Assembly (NCBI RefSeq): GCF_011365745.1
Contig: NZ_JAAOBY010000002.1
Location: 186,001 to 250,000, forward strand
Source: Flavobacterium turcicum
GTDB lineage: Bacteria; Bacteroidota; Bacteroidia; Flavobacteriales; Flavobacteriaceae
Length of the DNA: 64,000 bases
Reading direction: 5' to 3'
Shown: piece by piece, positions 18,318 through 27,944 of the stretch
Position numbering within the stretch: the first letter of the stretch is position 1
Layout of the letters: the number at the start of each line of letters is the position of its first letter
Notes under the pieces: generated by a model
What the model saw: the letters and a program-made list of their open reading frames with translations, nothing else
Database searches by the model: none
Told to the model about the DNA's origin: nothing
Made by a program: the position numbers and the translations under genes

Positions 18318-18782
18318 TTCAAAAGCTGAATTTTAGAGTTAGAAAAGGAATAAAAAATTGGATTGGTATCAATGAAATAATACCTAAGAATAAGGGTTAT
18401 TGTAAATAAATAAGTGTAGCTTATTGTATTTGAATAATTTGTGAATAAATTATGAGTTGTTATTGGATGCAAATATCCAATAGGTTTGAGCGATAAAATC
18501 AAAACGAGAAAAATGAAATATGAATACTAAACGAACAACGTGGAGACTATACAGATAGCGTCCGTACTTCGGGCGAAGTAGTTAGTGCTTTTGTCCGTGA
18601 CAATGTAGTATGTAAACTTGTCTGATTCATTGCTGCAAAAGTACACTTATTTTTAAAAGTGAAACCTATTTTTAAAAAATCTAACAAATTTTTAATGGTT
18701 TGTTTGATTTTTGGTATAAAAAAAAACTCCTTGATATTTGTTTATCAAGGAGTTGTGTTATGAGAAGCTTTTGTTTTATATT
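18318..18782 (-). promoter_or_regulatory. Leader region of the arg operon (465 bases, no gene)
   Basis: The best -7 element on the minus strand is TACTTTTG at 18636-18643, which would give a leader of about 300 bases before the GNAT gene. Inside the leader, TACTTCG (18565-18571) and CGAAGTA (18574-18580) form a tight two-base-loop hairpin within a GC-richer block (18534-18600) unlike the AT-rich surroundings. I see no arginine-codon leader peptide and no ARG-box palindrome. The distal part holds the terminator of the next gene. Confidence 0.45.
18716..18753 (-). terminator. Terminator of the lipoprotein gene
   Basis: ACTCCTTGATA (18726-18736) pairs with TATCAAGGAGT (18743-18753). On the minus strand a T-run of nine follows. 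It ends the transcript of the gene at 18783-19967. Confidence 0.8.
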
Positions 18783-19967
18783 TTAATTTCGAAAGCGATT
18801 TCTTGTAATAATGTCTTTTAATTTCGCTTTTAAGTCCTCGCCAGAATCATAAACCATCTGTTCGCTGCTTGGAAAAGGCACTGCTCTACGATCAAAATAG
18901 GAGAAATAGTTGTCGTCAGAAGCACGACGATCGCCTTTGTACGTAGCATAAATATTCTCGAAAACATACTCACTCGCCAATGGGAAAGATTGTAAAAGTT
19001 GGTTCGATCGTAAGTTGATATAATCAATTTTGGCTGTGACTTGACAAGCTTTGAATTGTTTGAACTCGTAAATGCGGGCATTAACAGTGACTAAATTGTC
19101 AATCATAACGGGTTTTCCTTTTTCGTCTAAGACTTCTTTCCCGTTTGCATCAATGAGTTTTTTAACGCCATCTTTAACAACTCGCTCTTTTACAAATTCT
19201 CGTTCTTTGATTTGTTCTGGTGAAATATTTATTTGTCTAAAATTGATCAACATGCCATAATCATAGGTTAAATTTCTAACTTTATTGCTATGATATACCG
19301 TCCATCTGTCGTTCAGTCCTAAGGTGCTGAAGTCTAATAAATCACTTTGCAAACGAACTGGAATGATCATATTTGTTTCGTTTTTGGTGTAAACATGCAC
19401 ATAGTCGGCGCCTTTTGCTAGGCATTCGTCCATTAAATCAACTGTATTTTTGTAGTTGGGATTGATTTTGTTCAAATACTGCAAATCATCGTAAGCTGCA
19501 CGGTACTTCATTTTATCTGGCGTTCCCATTAGCTTTTTAGCATTTCCAAACAAATAAGCAGAAAGCGCATTTTTACTTTCAACTAATTTGTCATTGTAAT
19601 TGTCCAAAGGAAATATTGCATTGCGTCCTTCTTTGAGCAGTTTCAATGGTAAAATGGGTTTAATTAACTCCTGACGTTGGTTCAATTGCAGGTAAATGTT
19701 GTAAATTTTTTCTAACTGCGCAGGATTAGCCTCTTTTACTAGCAAATTAATGGTGTTTAAATCGCGTTCTTTTGCTTTGGCAAAAGCCTCCTCAAGCATA
19801 TAAACGTAATCTTGTTTGCCTTTTTTGTCTTTATTGCTGCGTAAGTTCGATACGGCATTTTCGATAGCTTGATCATAATTGCCTGAACTCAATGCGTTTT
19901 GTGTTTGTTTGACCCCGCAAGCCGTTGCAAGAGCGATAAAAGCGATTAGGAGCGTAATTTTTTTCAT
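18783..19967 (-). CDS. Lipoprotein of unknown function with TPR-like N-terminal half
   Basis: 394 residues. Signal peptide KKITLLIAFIALATACG ends in a lipobox with the acylated Cys at about residue 17. Residues 25-180 look like degenerate tetratricopeptide helices (GNYDQAIENAVSNLRSNKDKKGKQD, AAYDDLQYLNKINPNYKNT is the second). The C-terminal half is beta-rich with conserved-looking segments such as VNARIYEFKQFKACQVTAKI and ends KAKLKDIITRNRFRN. It is probably anchored in the outer membrane on the periplasmic side. It has its own promoter and terminator. I do not recognise a named family. Confidence 0.75.
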   Translation of the reverse strand: MKKITLLIAFIALATACGVKQTQNALSSGNYDQAIENAVSNLRSNKDKKGKQDYVYMLEEAFAKAKERDLNTINLLVKEANPAQLEKIYNIYLQLNQRQELIKPILPLKLLKEGRNAIFPLDNYNDKLVESKNALSAYLFGNAKKLMGTPDKMKYRAAYDDLQYLNKINPNYKNTVDLMDECLAKGADYVHVYTKNETNMIIPVRLQSDLLDFSTLGLNDRWTVYHSNKVRNLTYDYGMLINFRQINISPEQIKEREFVKERVVKDGVKKLIDANGKEVLDEKGKPVMIDNLVTVNARIYEFKQFKACQVTAKIDYINLRSNQLLQSFPLASEYVFENIYATYKGDRRASDDNYFSYFDRRAVPFPSSEQMVYDSGEDLKAKLKDIITRNRFRN

Positions 19968-20037
19968 AAGCGGATGATTGAGTTCGTAATTGATTACTAT
20001 TTTGATTGATGTTTAGTTGTTTCTATTTTAAAAAATT

Positions 20038-20067
20038 CAAATATAATGCCAAAAAAAACCTAACAAA
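20038..20067 (-). promoter_or_regulatory. Promoter of the lipoprotein gene
   Basis: On the minus strand a TTTG element (plus-strand CAAA at 20064-20067) lies 18 bases before TATATTTG (20038-20045). This is a good match to the Bacteroidota -33/-7 consensus. The ATG is about 70 bases downstream. Confidence 0.6.
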
Positions 20068-20088
20068 AATAAGTTAATTGTTAGGTTT
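20051..20088 (-). terminator. Terminator of fahA
   Basis: AAACCTAACA (20056-20065) pairs with TGTTAGGTTT (20079-20088), and the minus-strand T-run corresponds to 20051-20058. It overlaps the -33 element proposed for the next gene, so the two signals are tightly packed. Confidence 0.75.
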
Positions 20089-20110
20089 GATTTTTTAGTT
20101 TGATTATTTT

Positions 20111-21394
20111 TTATTGACGTACAAAAGGCGGTAACAATTTACTTGAAACTTCACCAAAACCAATGCGAACTTGTCCGTTTTGACAGAAACCTTTCATGAT
20201 AACAGTATCGTTATCGTTAATGAATTTACGTTCAGTTCCGTCGCTCATTTTTAATGGGTTTTTACCTCCCCAAGTAAGTTCTAGCATCGATCCAAAACTG
20301 TCTGGAGTTGGTCCTGAAATGGTTCCAGATCCCATCATGTCACCTGAATTTACACGGCAACCGTTGCTAGTATGATGAGCCAATTGCTGGCACATACTCC
20401 AATATAAGTATTTAAAATTAGAGCGAGATACTACCGTTGCTTCAGCGTTTTCTGGTTGTATTGCTACTTCTAAATTAATATCAAAAGAGTGCTTTCCTTT
20501 TTGCTGTAAGTACGGCAAAGGTGTTGGTTCTTGTTTTGGACCTTTTGTTCTAAAAGGCTCTAGAGCATCCATAGTTACAATCCACGGTGAAATAGAAGAT
20601 GCAAAATTCTTCGCTAAAAACGGTCCAAGTGGCACGTATTCCCATTTTTGAATGTCACGCGCGCTCCAGTCATTTAGTAAAACCATTCCAAAAATATAAT
20701 CTTCGGTCTCGGTAACTGGAATATTTTCGCCCATGATGTTAACATCAGTGGTGATAAAAGCGGTTTCTAATTCAAAATCAACAGAGCGTGAAGAACCAAA
20801 TACCGGACTAGTTTCTCCGTTTGGTAAAGTTTGGCCCATTGGTCGGTGTACCGGAATTCCAGATGGTACGATTGAAGAACTTCTTCCGTGATAACCTACA
20901 GGAATGTGTAACCAGTTTGGAAGTAAGGCGTTGTCTGGATCGCGGAACATCTTTCCTACATTGGTAGCGTGCTCTTTACTAGAATAAAAATCAGTGTAAT
21001 CACCAATAAGAACTGGTAATTGCATTTCGACATCTTTGATATCAAAAATAACAATGTCTCGATCTGTCTGATTGTTTTGTAATTTCGGATTGTTAACATC
21101 AAAAATGTCTGCAATTCGGTTACGCACCAAACGCCAAGTTTTTTTACCGTCCGAAATAAAATCGTTTAAGGTATCTTGCATGAACATATCATCGGTCAAT
21201 TCTATACCTTCAAAATAGTTCAATTGTTGTAATGCACCTAAATCAATGGCGTAATCGCCAATTCTAGTTCCTACTGTTACGATGTTTTCTTTGGTAAGGA
21301 AAACTCCGAAAGGTATATTTTGAATAGGGAAATCGCTGTTTGAAGGTACTTCAAGCCATGATTTTCTATTCGTATCGTTAGCTGTTATTGGCAT
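20111..21394 (-). CDS. fahA: Fumarylacetoacetase
   Basis: 427 residues, the length of the full FAH enzyme with its N-terminal SH3-like domain. It hydrolyses 4-fumarylacetoacetate to fumarate and acetoacetate, the last step of tyrosine and phenylalanine catabolism, in the cytoplasm. Seen: DYTDFYSSKEHATNVGKMFR (Asp and His equivalent to mouse D126 and H133), VDFELETAFI (metal Glu pair), LLNDWSARDIQKWEYVPLGP (metal Asp) and FLAKNFASSISPWIV (Lys), plus SGDMMGSGTISGP. No other catabolic gene is next to it. It is divergent from glyA and has a near-consensus promoter. Confidence 0.96.
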   Translation of the reverse strand: MPITANDTNRKSWLEVPSNSDFPIQNIPFGVFLTKENIVTVGTRIGDYAIDLGALQQLNYFEGIELTDDMFMQDTLNDFISDGKKTWRLVRNRIADIFDVNNPKLQNNQTDRDIVIFDIKDVEMQLPVLIGDYTDFYSSKEHATNVGKMFRDPDNALLPNWLHIPVGYHGRSSSIVPSGIPVHRPMGQTLPNGETSPVFGSSRSVDFELETAFITTDVNIMGENIPVTETEDYIFGMVLLNDWSARDIQKWEYVPLGPFLAKNFASSISPWIVTMDALEPFRTKGPKQEPTPLPYLQQKGKHSFDINLEVAIQPENAEATVVSRSNFKYLYWSMCQQLAHHTSNGCRVNSGDMMGSGTISGPTPDSFGSMLELTWGGKNPLKMSDGTERKFINDNDTVIMKGFCQNGQVRIGFGEVSSKLLPPFVRQ

Positions 21395-21428
21395 ATTTTG
21401 TTAATTGTTTTGTTAAAAAATTACTCAT

Positions 21429-21459
21429 CAAATATATTATAATCTAAGTACTAAGCAAA
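21429..21459 (-). promoter_or_regulatory. fahA promoter
   Basis: On the minus strand TTTG (plus CAAA at 21456-21459), a spacer of 19 bases, then TATATTTG (21429-21436) match the Bacteroidota -33/-7 consensus. The start codon is 35 bases downstream. Confidence 0.75.
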
Positions 21460-21469
21460 CGTTTTTTTG

Positions 21470-21477
21470 TATTTTTG
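21470..21477 (+). promoter_or_regulatory. glyA -7 element
   Basis: TATTTTTG fits TAnnTTTG and lies 25 bases before the glyA ATG at 21503, giving a very short leader. I see no proper -33 TTTG at the expected distance. This site overlaps the part of the gap that also holds the fahA promoter. Confidence 0.6.
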
Positions 21478-21502
21478 CATCAAATTAACGAAAATCAAAA
21501 AA

Positions 21503-22777
21503 ATGCAACGCGACGAACAAATTTTTGACCTTATTCTTGAAGAACAAGAAAGACAAATTCACGGATTAGAACTTATTGCATCAGAAAACTTTGTAAGTGA
21601 CGAAGTGCTTGAAGCAGCAGGATCTGTATTAACCAACAAATATGCTGAAGGATACCCAGGAAAAAGATACTACGGAGGTTGCGAAGTAGTAGATGTGGTA
21701 GAACAAATTGCAATTGATAGAGCTAAAGAATTGTTTGGTGCTGCTTACGCAAATGTGCAGCCACACTCTGGTTCTCAAGCCAATACTGCTGTTTTTCATG
21801 CTTGTTTGAAACCAGGGGACAAGATATTAGGTTTTGATTTGTCGCACGGTGGGCATTTAACGCACGGATCGCCTGTTAATTTTTCAGGACGTTTGTATTC
21901 TCCTTCTTTTTACGGAGTTGATCCAGAAACAGGACGTTTAGATTATGATAAAATACAAGAAATAGCTACTAAAGAGCAACCAAAATTAATCATTGCAGGA
22001 GCTTCGGCTTACTCACGTGATATGGATTTTGCTCGTTTTAGAGAAATTGCTGATAGCGTTGGTGCTATTTTGTTAGCAGATATTTCGCATCCAGCGGGAC
22101 TTATTGCAAAAGGATTATTGAGCGATCCAATTCCGCATTGTCATATTGTAACTACAACTACGCACAAGACTTTACGTGGTCCACGTGGTGGTTTGATCTT
22201 GATGGGGAAAGATTTTGAAAATCCTTTTGGTTTAACAACTCCAAAAGGAGAAATCAGAATGATGTCTTCATTACTTGACTTAGCTGTTTTTCCTGGAAAT
22301 CAAGGTGGTCCTTTAATGCATATTATTGCTGCAAAAGCAGTAGCATTTGGTGAAGCTTTGCAAGATGAGTTTTTTACTTATGCCTTACAATTGCAAAAAA
22401 ATGCGACTGCTATGGCAGAAGCTTTTGTAAAAAGAGGATATAAAATTATTTCAGGCGGAACCGATAACCACATGATGTTGATCGATTTACGAAACAAAAA
22501 TATCTCTGGTAAAGAAGCTGAAAACGCATTGGTTAAAGCTGAAATTACAGTAAATAAAAACATGGTTCCTTTTGATGATAAATCACCATTTGTAACTTCT
22601 GGAATTCGTGTAGGTACAGCTGCAATTACCACTCGTGGTTTGGTTGAGGCGGATATGGAAACTATTGTTGATTTAATCGACAGAGTTTTAGTTGATCACA
22701 CCAACGAAGATATTATCGAACAGGTAGCAAATGAAGTAAACGAAATGATGAGCGAGAGAGCTATTTTCGTTTATTAA
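21503..22777 (+). CDS. glyA: Serine hydroxymethyltransferase
   Basis: 424 residues from [10 protein letters not shown]; 12 codons of in-frame sequence before it overlap the promoter. It makes glycine and methylene-tetrahydrofolate from serine with PLP. Marks: [31 protein letters not shown] (substrate and folate region), [16 protein letters not shown] (PLP phosphate), [15 protein letters not shown], and the Schiff-base Lys in [15 protein letters not shown] near residue 235. It is housekeeping and cytoplasmic. miaE follows on the same strand after a gap of 135 bases. Confidence 0.97.
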   Translation: MQRDEQIFDLILEEQERQIHGLELIASENFVSDEVLEAAGSVLTNKYAEGYPGKRYYGGCEVVDVVEQIAIDRAKELFGAAYANVQPHSGSQANTAVFHACLKPGDKILGFDLSHGGHLTHGSPVNFSGRLYSPSFYGVDPETGRLDYDKIQEIATKEQPKLIIAGASAYSRDMDFARFREIADSVGAILLADISHPAGLIAKGLLSDPIPHCHIVTTTTHKTLRGPRGGLILMGKDFENPFGLTTPKGEIRMMSSLLDLAVFPGNQGGPLMHIIAAKAVAFGEALQDEFFTYALQLQKNATAMAEAFVKRGYKIISGGTDNHMMLIDLRNKNISGKEAENALVKAEITVNKNMVPFDDKSPFVTSGIRVGTAAITTRGLVEADMETIVDLIDRVLVDHTNEDIIEQVANEVNEMMSERAIFVY

Positions 22778-22784
22778 ATTTTTG

Positions 22785-22912
22785 TTTAAAGTTTCAGGTT
22801 AAAAGTTTAAAGTTTTGTGTTTACGGAATGGTATCGCAAAATTTTAAACTTTTTCAGTTCTAGGTAAAACTTGAAACTTGAAACTAATTTTAAAACTTGA
22901 AACCAATTTAAA
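22785..22912 (+). repeat. Short AACTTGAAACT-type repeats in the glyA-miaE gap
   Basis: Three AACTTGAAAC words (around 22869-22900) and two inverse GTTTCAGGTTAAAAGTTT/AAGTTT words (22790-22812) can fold on each other. This is simple AT-rich intergenic repeat material with no coding potential. It may act as a weak hairpin between the genes. Confidence 0.4.
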
Positions 22913-23506
22913 ATGGGAGTATTACGATTGCAATTGCCTACTGACCCGAGATGGGTGAATATTGTAGAAAAAAACATAGAGGAAATCTTAACAGATCATG
23001 CTTGGTGCGAACAAAAAGCGGCCACCAATGCCATTACGATCATTACCAACAACTCAGAGCATCAAGATTTGGTGAAAGACTTATTGGCTTTAGCCAAAGA
23101 GGAGTTAGATCATTTTGAACAAGTGCATAACATTATCATTAAAAGAGGTTTAACACTTGGTCGCGAGCGCAAAGACGATTATGTGAATGAACTTTATATG
23201 TACATGAAAAAAAGTATCGATGGTAGTCGCGTTTCCGGTTTGGTAGAACGTTTACTTTTTTCGGCAATGATTGAAGCTAGAAGTTGCGAACGTTTCAAAG
23301 TACTTTCTGAAAATATTCAAGATGAAGAGTTGGCTTTATTTTATAGAGAATTAATGGAAAGCGAAGCAGGTCATTACACCACTTTTATTACTTATGCACG
23401 CAAGTATGGAGTAGGAATTGATGTTGAAAAGAGATGGAGAGAGTGGTTGGCTTTTGAAGAATCAGTAATTGCTAATTACGGTACGGGTCAAACTATCCAC
23501 GGATAA
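22913..23506 (+). CDS. miaE: tRNA-(ms2io6A)-hydroxylase
   Basis: 197 residues, the size of MiaE. It is a di-iron enzyme that hydroxylates the isopentenyl group of ms2i6A37 in tRNAs reading UNN codons. Iron ligands of the ferritin-like four-helix bundle are visible: EELDHFEQVH (Glu and His near residues 65-69), MIEARSCERF (Glu near 118), and ESEAGHYTTF (Glu and His near 148-153). It is downstream of glyA but has no functional tie that I can see. The tRNA-Tyr gene in the same window belongs to the UNN-reading class that MiaE acts on. Confidence 0.9.
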   Translation: MGVLRLQLPTDPRWVNIVEKNIEEILTDHAWCEQKAATNAITIITNNSEHQDLVKDLLALAKEELDHFEQVHNIIIKRGLTLGRERKDDYVNELYMYMKKSIDGSRVSGLVERLLFSAMIEARSCERFKVLSENIQDEELALFYRELMESEAGHYTTFITYARKYGVGIDVEKRWREWLAFEESVIANYGTGQTIHG

Positions 23507-23621
23507 TAAGTCTTTTGAATGCTTTCTTAATAAACATCATTTTTACAGATTATAATTTTTAAGAATCAAATAGGGTCAGTTTAGCAGTGTTACTGCAATG
23601 CAACTGATTTTATTTGGTTTT

Positions 23622-24191
23622 TTATTGCACGATAATATCATGATGTTGTAGCAATCCTTTTACGTTAGAGTTGCTAAAAACTGCTTTGGTGACTTTAGTT
23701 TTTTGAGGATTGATAGCAAAATTAAAACTACTTGCTAAGTTCGCCTTACCAAGATTGGCTTGCGCGAACTCAGCGCGGTATAAGTCACATTTTTCAAAAA
23801 TAGCAGCGGTCAAGTTTGCTTTCATAAAATCGACAGCAACACAACTGCAATTGGTAAATACGGTTTCCTTTAAATTCAAATCGTAAAATTGAGAAAAATC
23901 TAAAATACAATTTTTGAAGGTGATTTCAAAAATCAGCCGATCGCACATGGCAAAATTAACTTCTACAATTTTACAAGACTCAAAAGTTACTGTTCGCAGT
24001 GCGACATGATTGATTTTTGCCTTGTTAAAAGTACAATTAGTAAAAGTGCAGTCAATGAAAGTAACATCGATAAAACTACAAGCAGAAAAAATACAATTCG
24101 TAAAAGTGCACGATTCGAACTCTTGAAAGTTCAATGCTGTTTCACTAAATATTGTGTCTAGAAAAATTTGTTCTACCTTGTATTGAGCCAT
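23622..24191 (-). CDS. Pentapeptide-repeat protein
   Basis: 189 residues built almost wholly of A(D/N)LxX-type five-residue repeats: FTNCIFSACSF, FIDCTFTNCTFNKAKINHV, LKETVFTNCSCVAVDFMKANL, LYRAEFAQANLGKANLASS. These fold into a right-handed square beta-helix that can mimic DNA. The length and Cys-rich repeats recall the Qnr/McbG group that protects DNA gyrase, but many pentapeptide proteins have other roles. No signal peptide is seen, so it is probably cytoplasmic. It is convergent with miaE and divergent from the alcohol dehydrogenase, as a single gene. Confidence 0.85.
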   Translation of the reverse strand: MAQYKVEQIFLDTIFSETALNFQEFESCTFTNCIFSACSFIDVTFIDCTFTNCTFNKAKINHVALRTVTFESCKIVEVNFAMCDRLIFEITFKNCILDFSQFYDLNLKETVFTNCSCVAVDFMKANLTAAIFEKCDLYRAEFAQANLGKANLASSFNFAINPQKTKVTKAVFSNSNVKGLLQHHDIIVQ

Positions 24192-24407
24192 GTGGAAGTA
24201 TTACTTATTTATATTTTACTGGCTAAAATTACTCAAAAAAACCTTATCAATTTAAAATAGGAGTAAGGTTCTCGCCTTTGTTTCTAAATTCTTGATTGGC
24301 AGTTGTTCGAATTTTTTACATGATGAACGATTCTTAAAAAACGTTAAAAAACAGTTTTTACTGCTGCTTTATGTGTAAATTTAAAACTTAATTAAAAATG
24401 AAAAAAT

Positions 24408-25451
24408 ATGATACCATCAAAAGGTTACGCAGCTCAAAGTGCTACTTCAGATTTAGCTCCTTGGAATTTTGAAAGAAGAACATTAGGGCCGCATGATGTA
24501 CAATTTGATATTCAGTTTTGTGGAGTGTGTCACAGTGATTTACATCAAATAAAAGACGATTGGGGAGGTTCAATTTACCCAATGGTTCCTGGTCACGAAA
24601 TAGTAGGTAAGGTGGTACAAGTAGGAAGTCATGTTACCAAGTTTAAAGTAGGAGATATTGCTGGTACGGGATGTTTGGTTGATTCTTGCAGAAGTTGCGA
24701 CAATTGTAAAGAAGGTTTAGAGCAATATTGTTTAAAAGGACGCACAGATACTTACAATGCTTTGGGTCAAGATGGAGTGACGCCTACTTACGGAGGTTAC
24801 TCGGATTCTATTGTAGTGCATGAAGATTTTGTATTGCATATTTCGGATAAACTTGACTTAGCGGCTGTTGCACCATTATTGTGTGCTGGAATTACAACCT
24901 ATTCTCCATTGCGTCACTGGAAAGTAGGGAAGGGGCATAAATTAGCTGTTTTAGGTTTAGGCGGATTAGGACATATGGCTGTTAAATTTGGAGTTTCTTT
25001 TGGTGCCGAAGTTACGGTGCTGAGTACTTCTGCAAGTAAAGAGGCAGATGCTAAAAAATTAGGAGCTCACAATTTTGTGGTTACATCAGATGAAGCGCAA
25101 TTAACGAGTGTGGCCGGGACTTTTGACTTTATTTTAGATACGGTTTCTGCGCCACATGATCTAAATTTGTATTTGTCATTGTTACGCGTAAACGGAGTTC
25201 ATATTTGTGTTGGAGTGCCACCTACGCCTTATCAAGTGCATGCTTTTAGTTTGATTGGTGGCCGACGTAGTTTAGCCGGATCGTTAATTGGAGGATTGCC
25301 AGAAACACAAGAAATGTTAGATTACTGCGCAGAACACGGTATTGTCTCAGAAATTGAAATGATCGATATCAAAAACATTCACGAGGCCTACCACCGTATG
25401 GAAAAAGGGGATGTTCGTTATCGTTTTGTAATCGATATGGCTACTTTGTAA
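24408..25451 (+). CDS. Zinc-dependent alcohol dehydrogenase (YahK/CAD type)
   Basis: 347 residues, zinc MDR family. Catalytic zinc ligands lie in QFCGVCHSDLHQ (Cys, near 38) and VPGHEIVGKVV (His-Glu, near 60). The structural zinc site is CRSCDNCKEGLEQYC (four Cys, about 94-108). The nucleotide-binding motif is VLGLGGLGHMAVKFG, and the following segment TVLSTSASKEADAKKLGA suggests NADPH preference because of Ser/Thr after the beta-strand. It should reduce aldehydes to alcohols; the real substrate is unknown. It is a single gene ending in a bidirectional terminator. Confidence 0.9.
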   Translation: MIPSKGYAAQSATSDLAPWNFERRTLGPHDVQFDIQFCGVCHSDLHQIKDDWGGSIYPMVPGHEIVGKVVQVGSHVTKFKVGDIAGTGCLVDSCRSCDNCKEGLEQYCLKGRTDTYNALGQDGVTPTYGGYSDSIVVHEDFVLHISDKLDLAAVAPLLCAGITTYSPLRHWKVGKGHKLAVLGLGGLGHMAVKFGVSFGAEVTVLSTSASKEADAKKLGAHNFVVTSDEAQLTSVAGTFDFILDTVSAPHDLNLYLSLLRVNGVHICVGVPPTPYQVHAFSLIGGRRSLAGSLIGGLPETQEMLDYCAEHGIVSEIEMIDIKNIHEAYHRMEKGDVRYRFVIDMATL

Positions 25452-25472
25452 AAAAAAGAGCTGCATTCAAAT

Positions 25473-25513
25473 AAAAAATCGCTACCAGCAAATTGTTGGT
25501 AGCGATTTTTTTC
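25473..25513. terminator. Bidirectional terminator between the dehydrogenase and S9 peptidase genes
   Basis: AAAAAATCGCTACCA (25473-25487) pairs perfectly with TGGTAGCGATTTTTT (25498-25512 region). T-runs are present in both directions, and it lies exactly between two convergent genes. Confidence 0.85.
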
Positions 25514-25529
25514 ATTTTAGGAGATTTTA

Positions 25530-27683
25530 TTACTTGGTCAAAAAACGCTGAAAAAACTCGTAAGTTCTCAACATTTGATCCATACGTTGTCTGTTGTCGC
25601 CATTTCGAGTAATTTCGTGTGTAGCTCCAGGATGAACCACAAATTCTACCGGACGATCTAAAACTTTTAAACTTCTAAACATCATTTCGGCTTGTACAAA
25701 TCCTGTTCTACGATCGTTTGCTCCGTGAAAAATGATAAATGGCGTTGTTATGTTTTGCACGTAATTAATTGGTGATTCACGAGCTAGTATTTCTTTAACT
25801 TTTGGTTCCCAAGGATATCCTCCAAAATAATTTGGTACCAATCTCCATGCATTTCCTTCTCCAAAAAATGTATTCAAATCGTACACACCTCTTTGAGCAC
25901 AAGCCGCTTTAAATCGGTTGTCATGACTAATAATCCATGCGGTTAAATATCCTGCGTAAGAACCACCCGTGATGAATAAATTAGATTGATCTGCCCAACC
26001 CTCGGCAACTGTTTTGTCGAGAGCGGTTAAAACATCACTTGCGGGTCCTTTGCCCCAATCATTAACATTAGCTCTTAAAAAATCAAGACCGTAACCTCCA
26101 GATCCACGCGGATTGCTGTATACTACGCCATATCCTTTGCTACAAAAATATTGGTATTCATGCCACATACTTTCCTCACCCGGTCCCCACATAGCAGATG
26201 GTCCGCCATGAATTTCTAGTAACAAAGGCGCTTTTTCACCACTTGTGGTTTGAGTTGGTTTCATTACCCAATATTCAACGGTTAGTCCTAACTCGTTTAC
26301 AAAACTTTTCTTTTCCGGATAAGATAGTTTTTTGGCTAAAACCCAATTGTTGAAGGTGCTTACTTTGTTTTCTTTCTTGAAATTGGAGTCAGCTGTATAC
26401 AACTCTGATGGATTGCTTACTTGAGTCTTGCTGTAAAGAAAACCATCTGCAACTAAATCAAAACTAGAGATTCCTTGATCTGCTGCTGATAAAGCCTCAA
26501 TTTTTTTAGATGATAGCGCAATTCGGTGTAAAACATTCCCACCGTTCATTTGCGATGTAAAATAAAGGAATTTGTCGTCTTTGCTCCATTTTAGATTAGA
26601 GATGTTGCGGTCAAACGGAATCGTCTGAATTGATTCTGGCCCGCCGTTCAATGGCATAATTGATAAAGTTGGTATGCTTACGAATGAAGTTGCTCCTGAT
26701 AAAAATGCAATCCATTTTCCAGAAGTACTAACAGACGCATTGCTGTAGCGTTTACCGTTCTCGCCTAAAATCATTTTGAAATTACTACCGTCTGTGGCTA
26801 CCGTGAATATTTCACTTTCTTGGGAACGGTCAGGGTTTTCGATATTGTCTACATCGCCAGACAAAAGGATTTGAGTTCCACTTGTAATATAATCTGCTGA
26901 TGAAAAGCTATAGAATCCGGTGGTAATGGCTTTTGGTGTGCTGTTGATTTTTGCATCGGTCTCAAAAAAGTGATTAAAGTTAATTTCAGACGATAAATTA
27001 CTTTCGCTTTGAAAGTTTAACTTGTTTAAAACAATGGCTTTTTTATCGGTAGCATTTTGGTTCAAATAGGCTCTTACTTCTGCCAATGAACCGTTCGGAT
27101 TGGCTTTGATTTTAGTATTGGCTAAATAATCATTTGATGTAAAACCAGGCTTTTCTGTATTCCAACTTGGAACTGTTTTCTTAGGATTTAAAATGGAGTC
27201 TTTCAAAAGTTCCTGAAGCGAAATGCTAGCTGAAAACAGTATTTTGTTACCATCAGGCGACCATTTTGGGTTATTGGCTCCATATTTAAAATTAGTAAGC
27301 TGAGTCGCCTCACCGCCATCCATATCAAGGACAAAAATTTGAGTTTTATCTTTTACAAACCTCGTAAAAGCTAGCTTTTTACCATCAGGACTCCATGCTG
27401 GTCTAGATGCGCCATTTTTATCCGATGTAAGTTGCTTTAAAGTATTTTTAGCATCTTTTGTCCAAGTGTAAATTTGAGTGCGATAAGTGTAGTCTAACGA
27501 ACTGTTTTCGTCGTTTTCAATGGAAGTTACTGTAAAGGCCGCTTTTTTTCCATCTGGAGAACTAGTGATACTGTTTACGTTTTTTATTTTTAAGAGATCG
27601 GTTAGTTCAATTCGATCACTGTCATTTTGCGCGCTTGCAAAATGAATGGGAATGAACAGTAAAAGGATTAGAATTTTTTTCAT
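25530..27683 (-). CDS. Secreted S9 family peptidase (prolyl oligopeptidase type)
   Basis: 717 residues with a signal peptide (KKILILLLFIPIHFASAQ), so it acts in the periplasm or outside. Residues 25-440 hold WD40-like beta-propeller repeats (SPDGKKLAFTRF, SPDGNKILFSAS). The C-terminal alpha/beta hydrolase domain has the oxyanion motif LEIHGGPSAMWGPG, nucleophile GGSYAGYLTAW (Ser near 562), Asp in FHGANDRRTG and His in HPGATHEIT. It should cleave short peptides, perhaps releasing dipeptides or acylated residues. It is followed by a terminator and preceded by a gap of 261 bases with no clear promoter match. Confidence 0.92.
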   Translation of the reverse strand: MKKILILLLFIPIHFASAQNDSDRIELTDLLKIKNVNSITSSPDGKKAAFTVTSIENDENSSLDYTYRTQIYTWTKDAKNTLKQLTSDKNGASRPAWSPDGKKLAFTRFVKDKTQIFVLDMDGGEATQLTNFKYGANNPKWSPDGNKILFSASISLQELLKDSILNPKKTVPSWNTEKPGFTSNDYLANTKIKANPNGSLAEVRAYLNQNATDKKAIVLNKLNFQSESNLSSEINFNHFFETDAKINSTPKAITTGFYSFSSADYITSGTQILLSGDVDNIENPDRSQESEIFTVATDGSNFKMILGENGKRYSNASVSTSGKWIAFLSGATSFVSIPTLSIMPLNGGPESIQTIPFDRNISNLKWSKDDKFLYFTSQMNGGNVLHRIALSSKKIEALSAADQGISSFDLVADGFLYSKTQVSNPSELYTADSNFKKENKVSTFNNWVLAKKLSYPEKKSFVNELGLTVEYWVMKPTQTTSGEKAPLLLEIHGGPSAMWGPGEESMWHEYQYFCSKGYGVVYSNPRGSGGYGLDFLRANVNDWGKGPASDVLTALDKTVAEGWADQSNLFITGGSYAGYLTAWIISHDNRFKAACAQRGVYDLNTFFGEGNAWRLVPNYFGGYPWEPKVKEILARESPINYVQNITTPFIIFHGANDRRTGFVQAEMMFRSLKVLDRPVEFVVHPGATHEITRNGDNRQRMDQMLRTYEFFQRFLTK

Positions 27684-27910
27684 AGTTTTTTTGTTTGTTA
27701 ATCGGCTTGTCGAAGCTGCTTTTAAAAGACCTAAGTTAATTATTCTTTGTCAGGATTCAAAATTCTAATTGGAATGTAATTGGACTTTAAACTATGTTGC
27801 TTGTATTCTTATGGAAATGTCTAAAATCTTATTAAGTCATAAAATGGAGTGTTGTGCTATCGTTTTGAATAAACAATAATTTTTAAATAGGTAATGTAAA
27901 TTTTGGTAAT

Positions 27911-27942
27911 AAAAAAAGCGCTTCAGAAATCTGAAACGCTTT
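27911..27942 (-). terminator. Terminator of tRNA-Tyr
   Basis: AAAGCG-C-TTCAG (27915-27926) pairs with CTGAA-A-CGCTTT (27931-27942) with one mismatch. On the minus strand it directly follows the tRNA and is trailed by a seven-base T-run (27911-27917). Confidence 0.8.
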
Positions 27943-27944
27943 AG

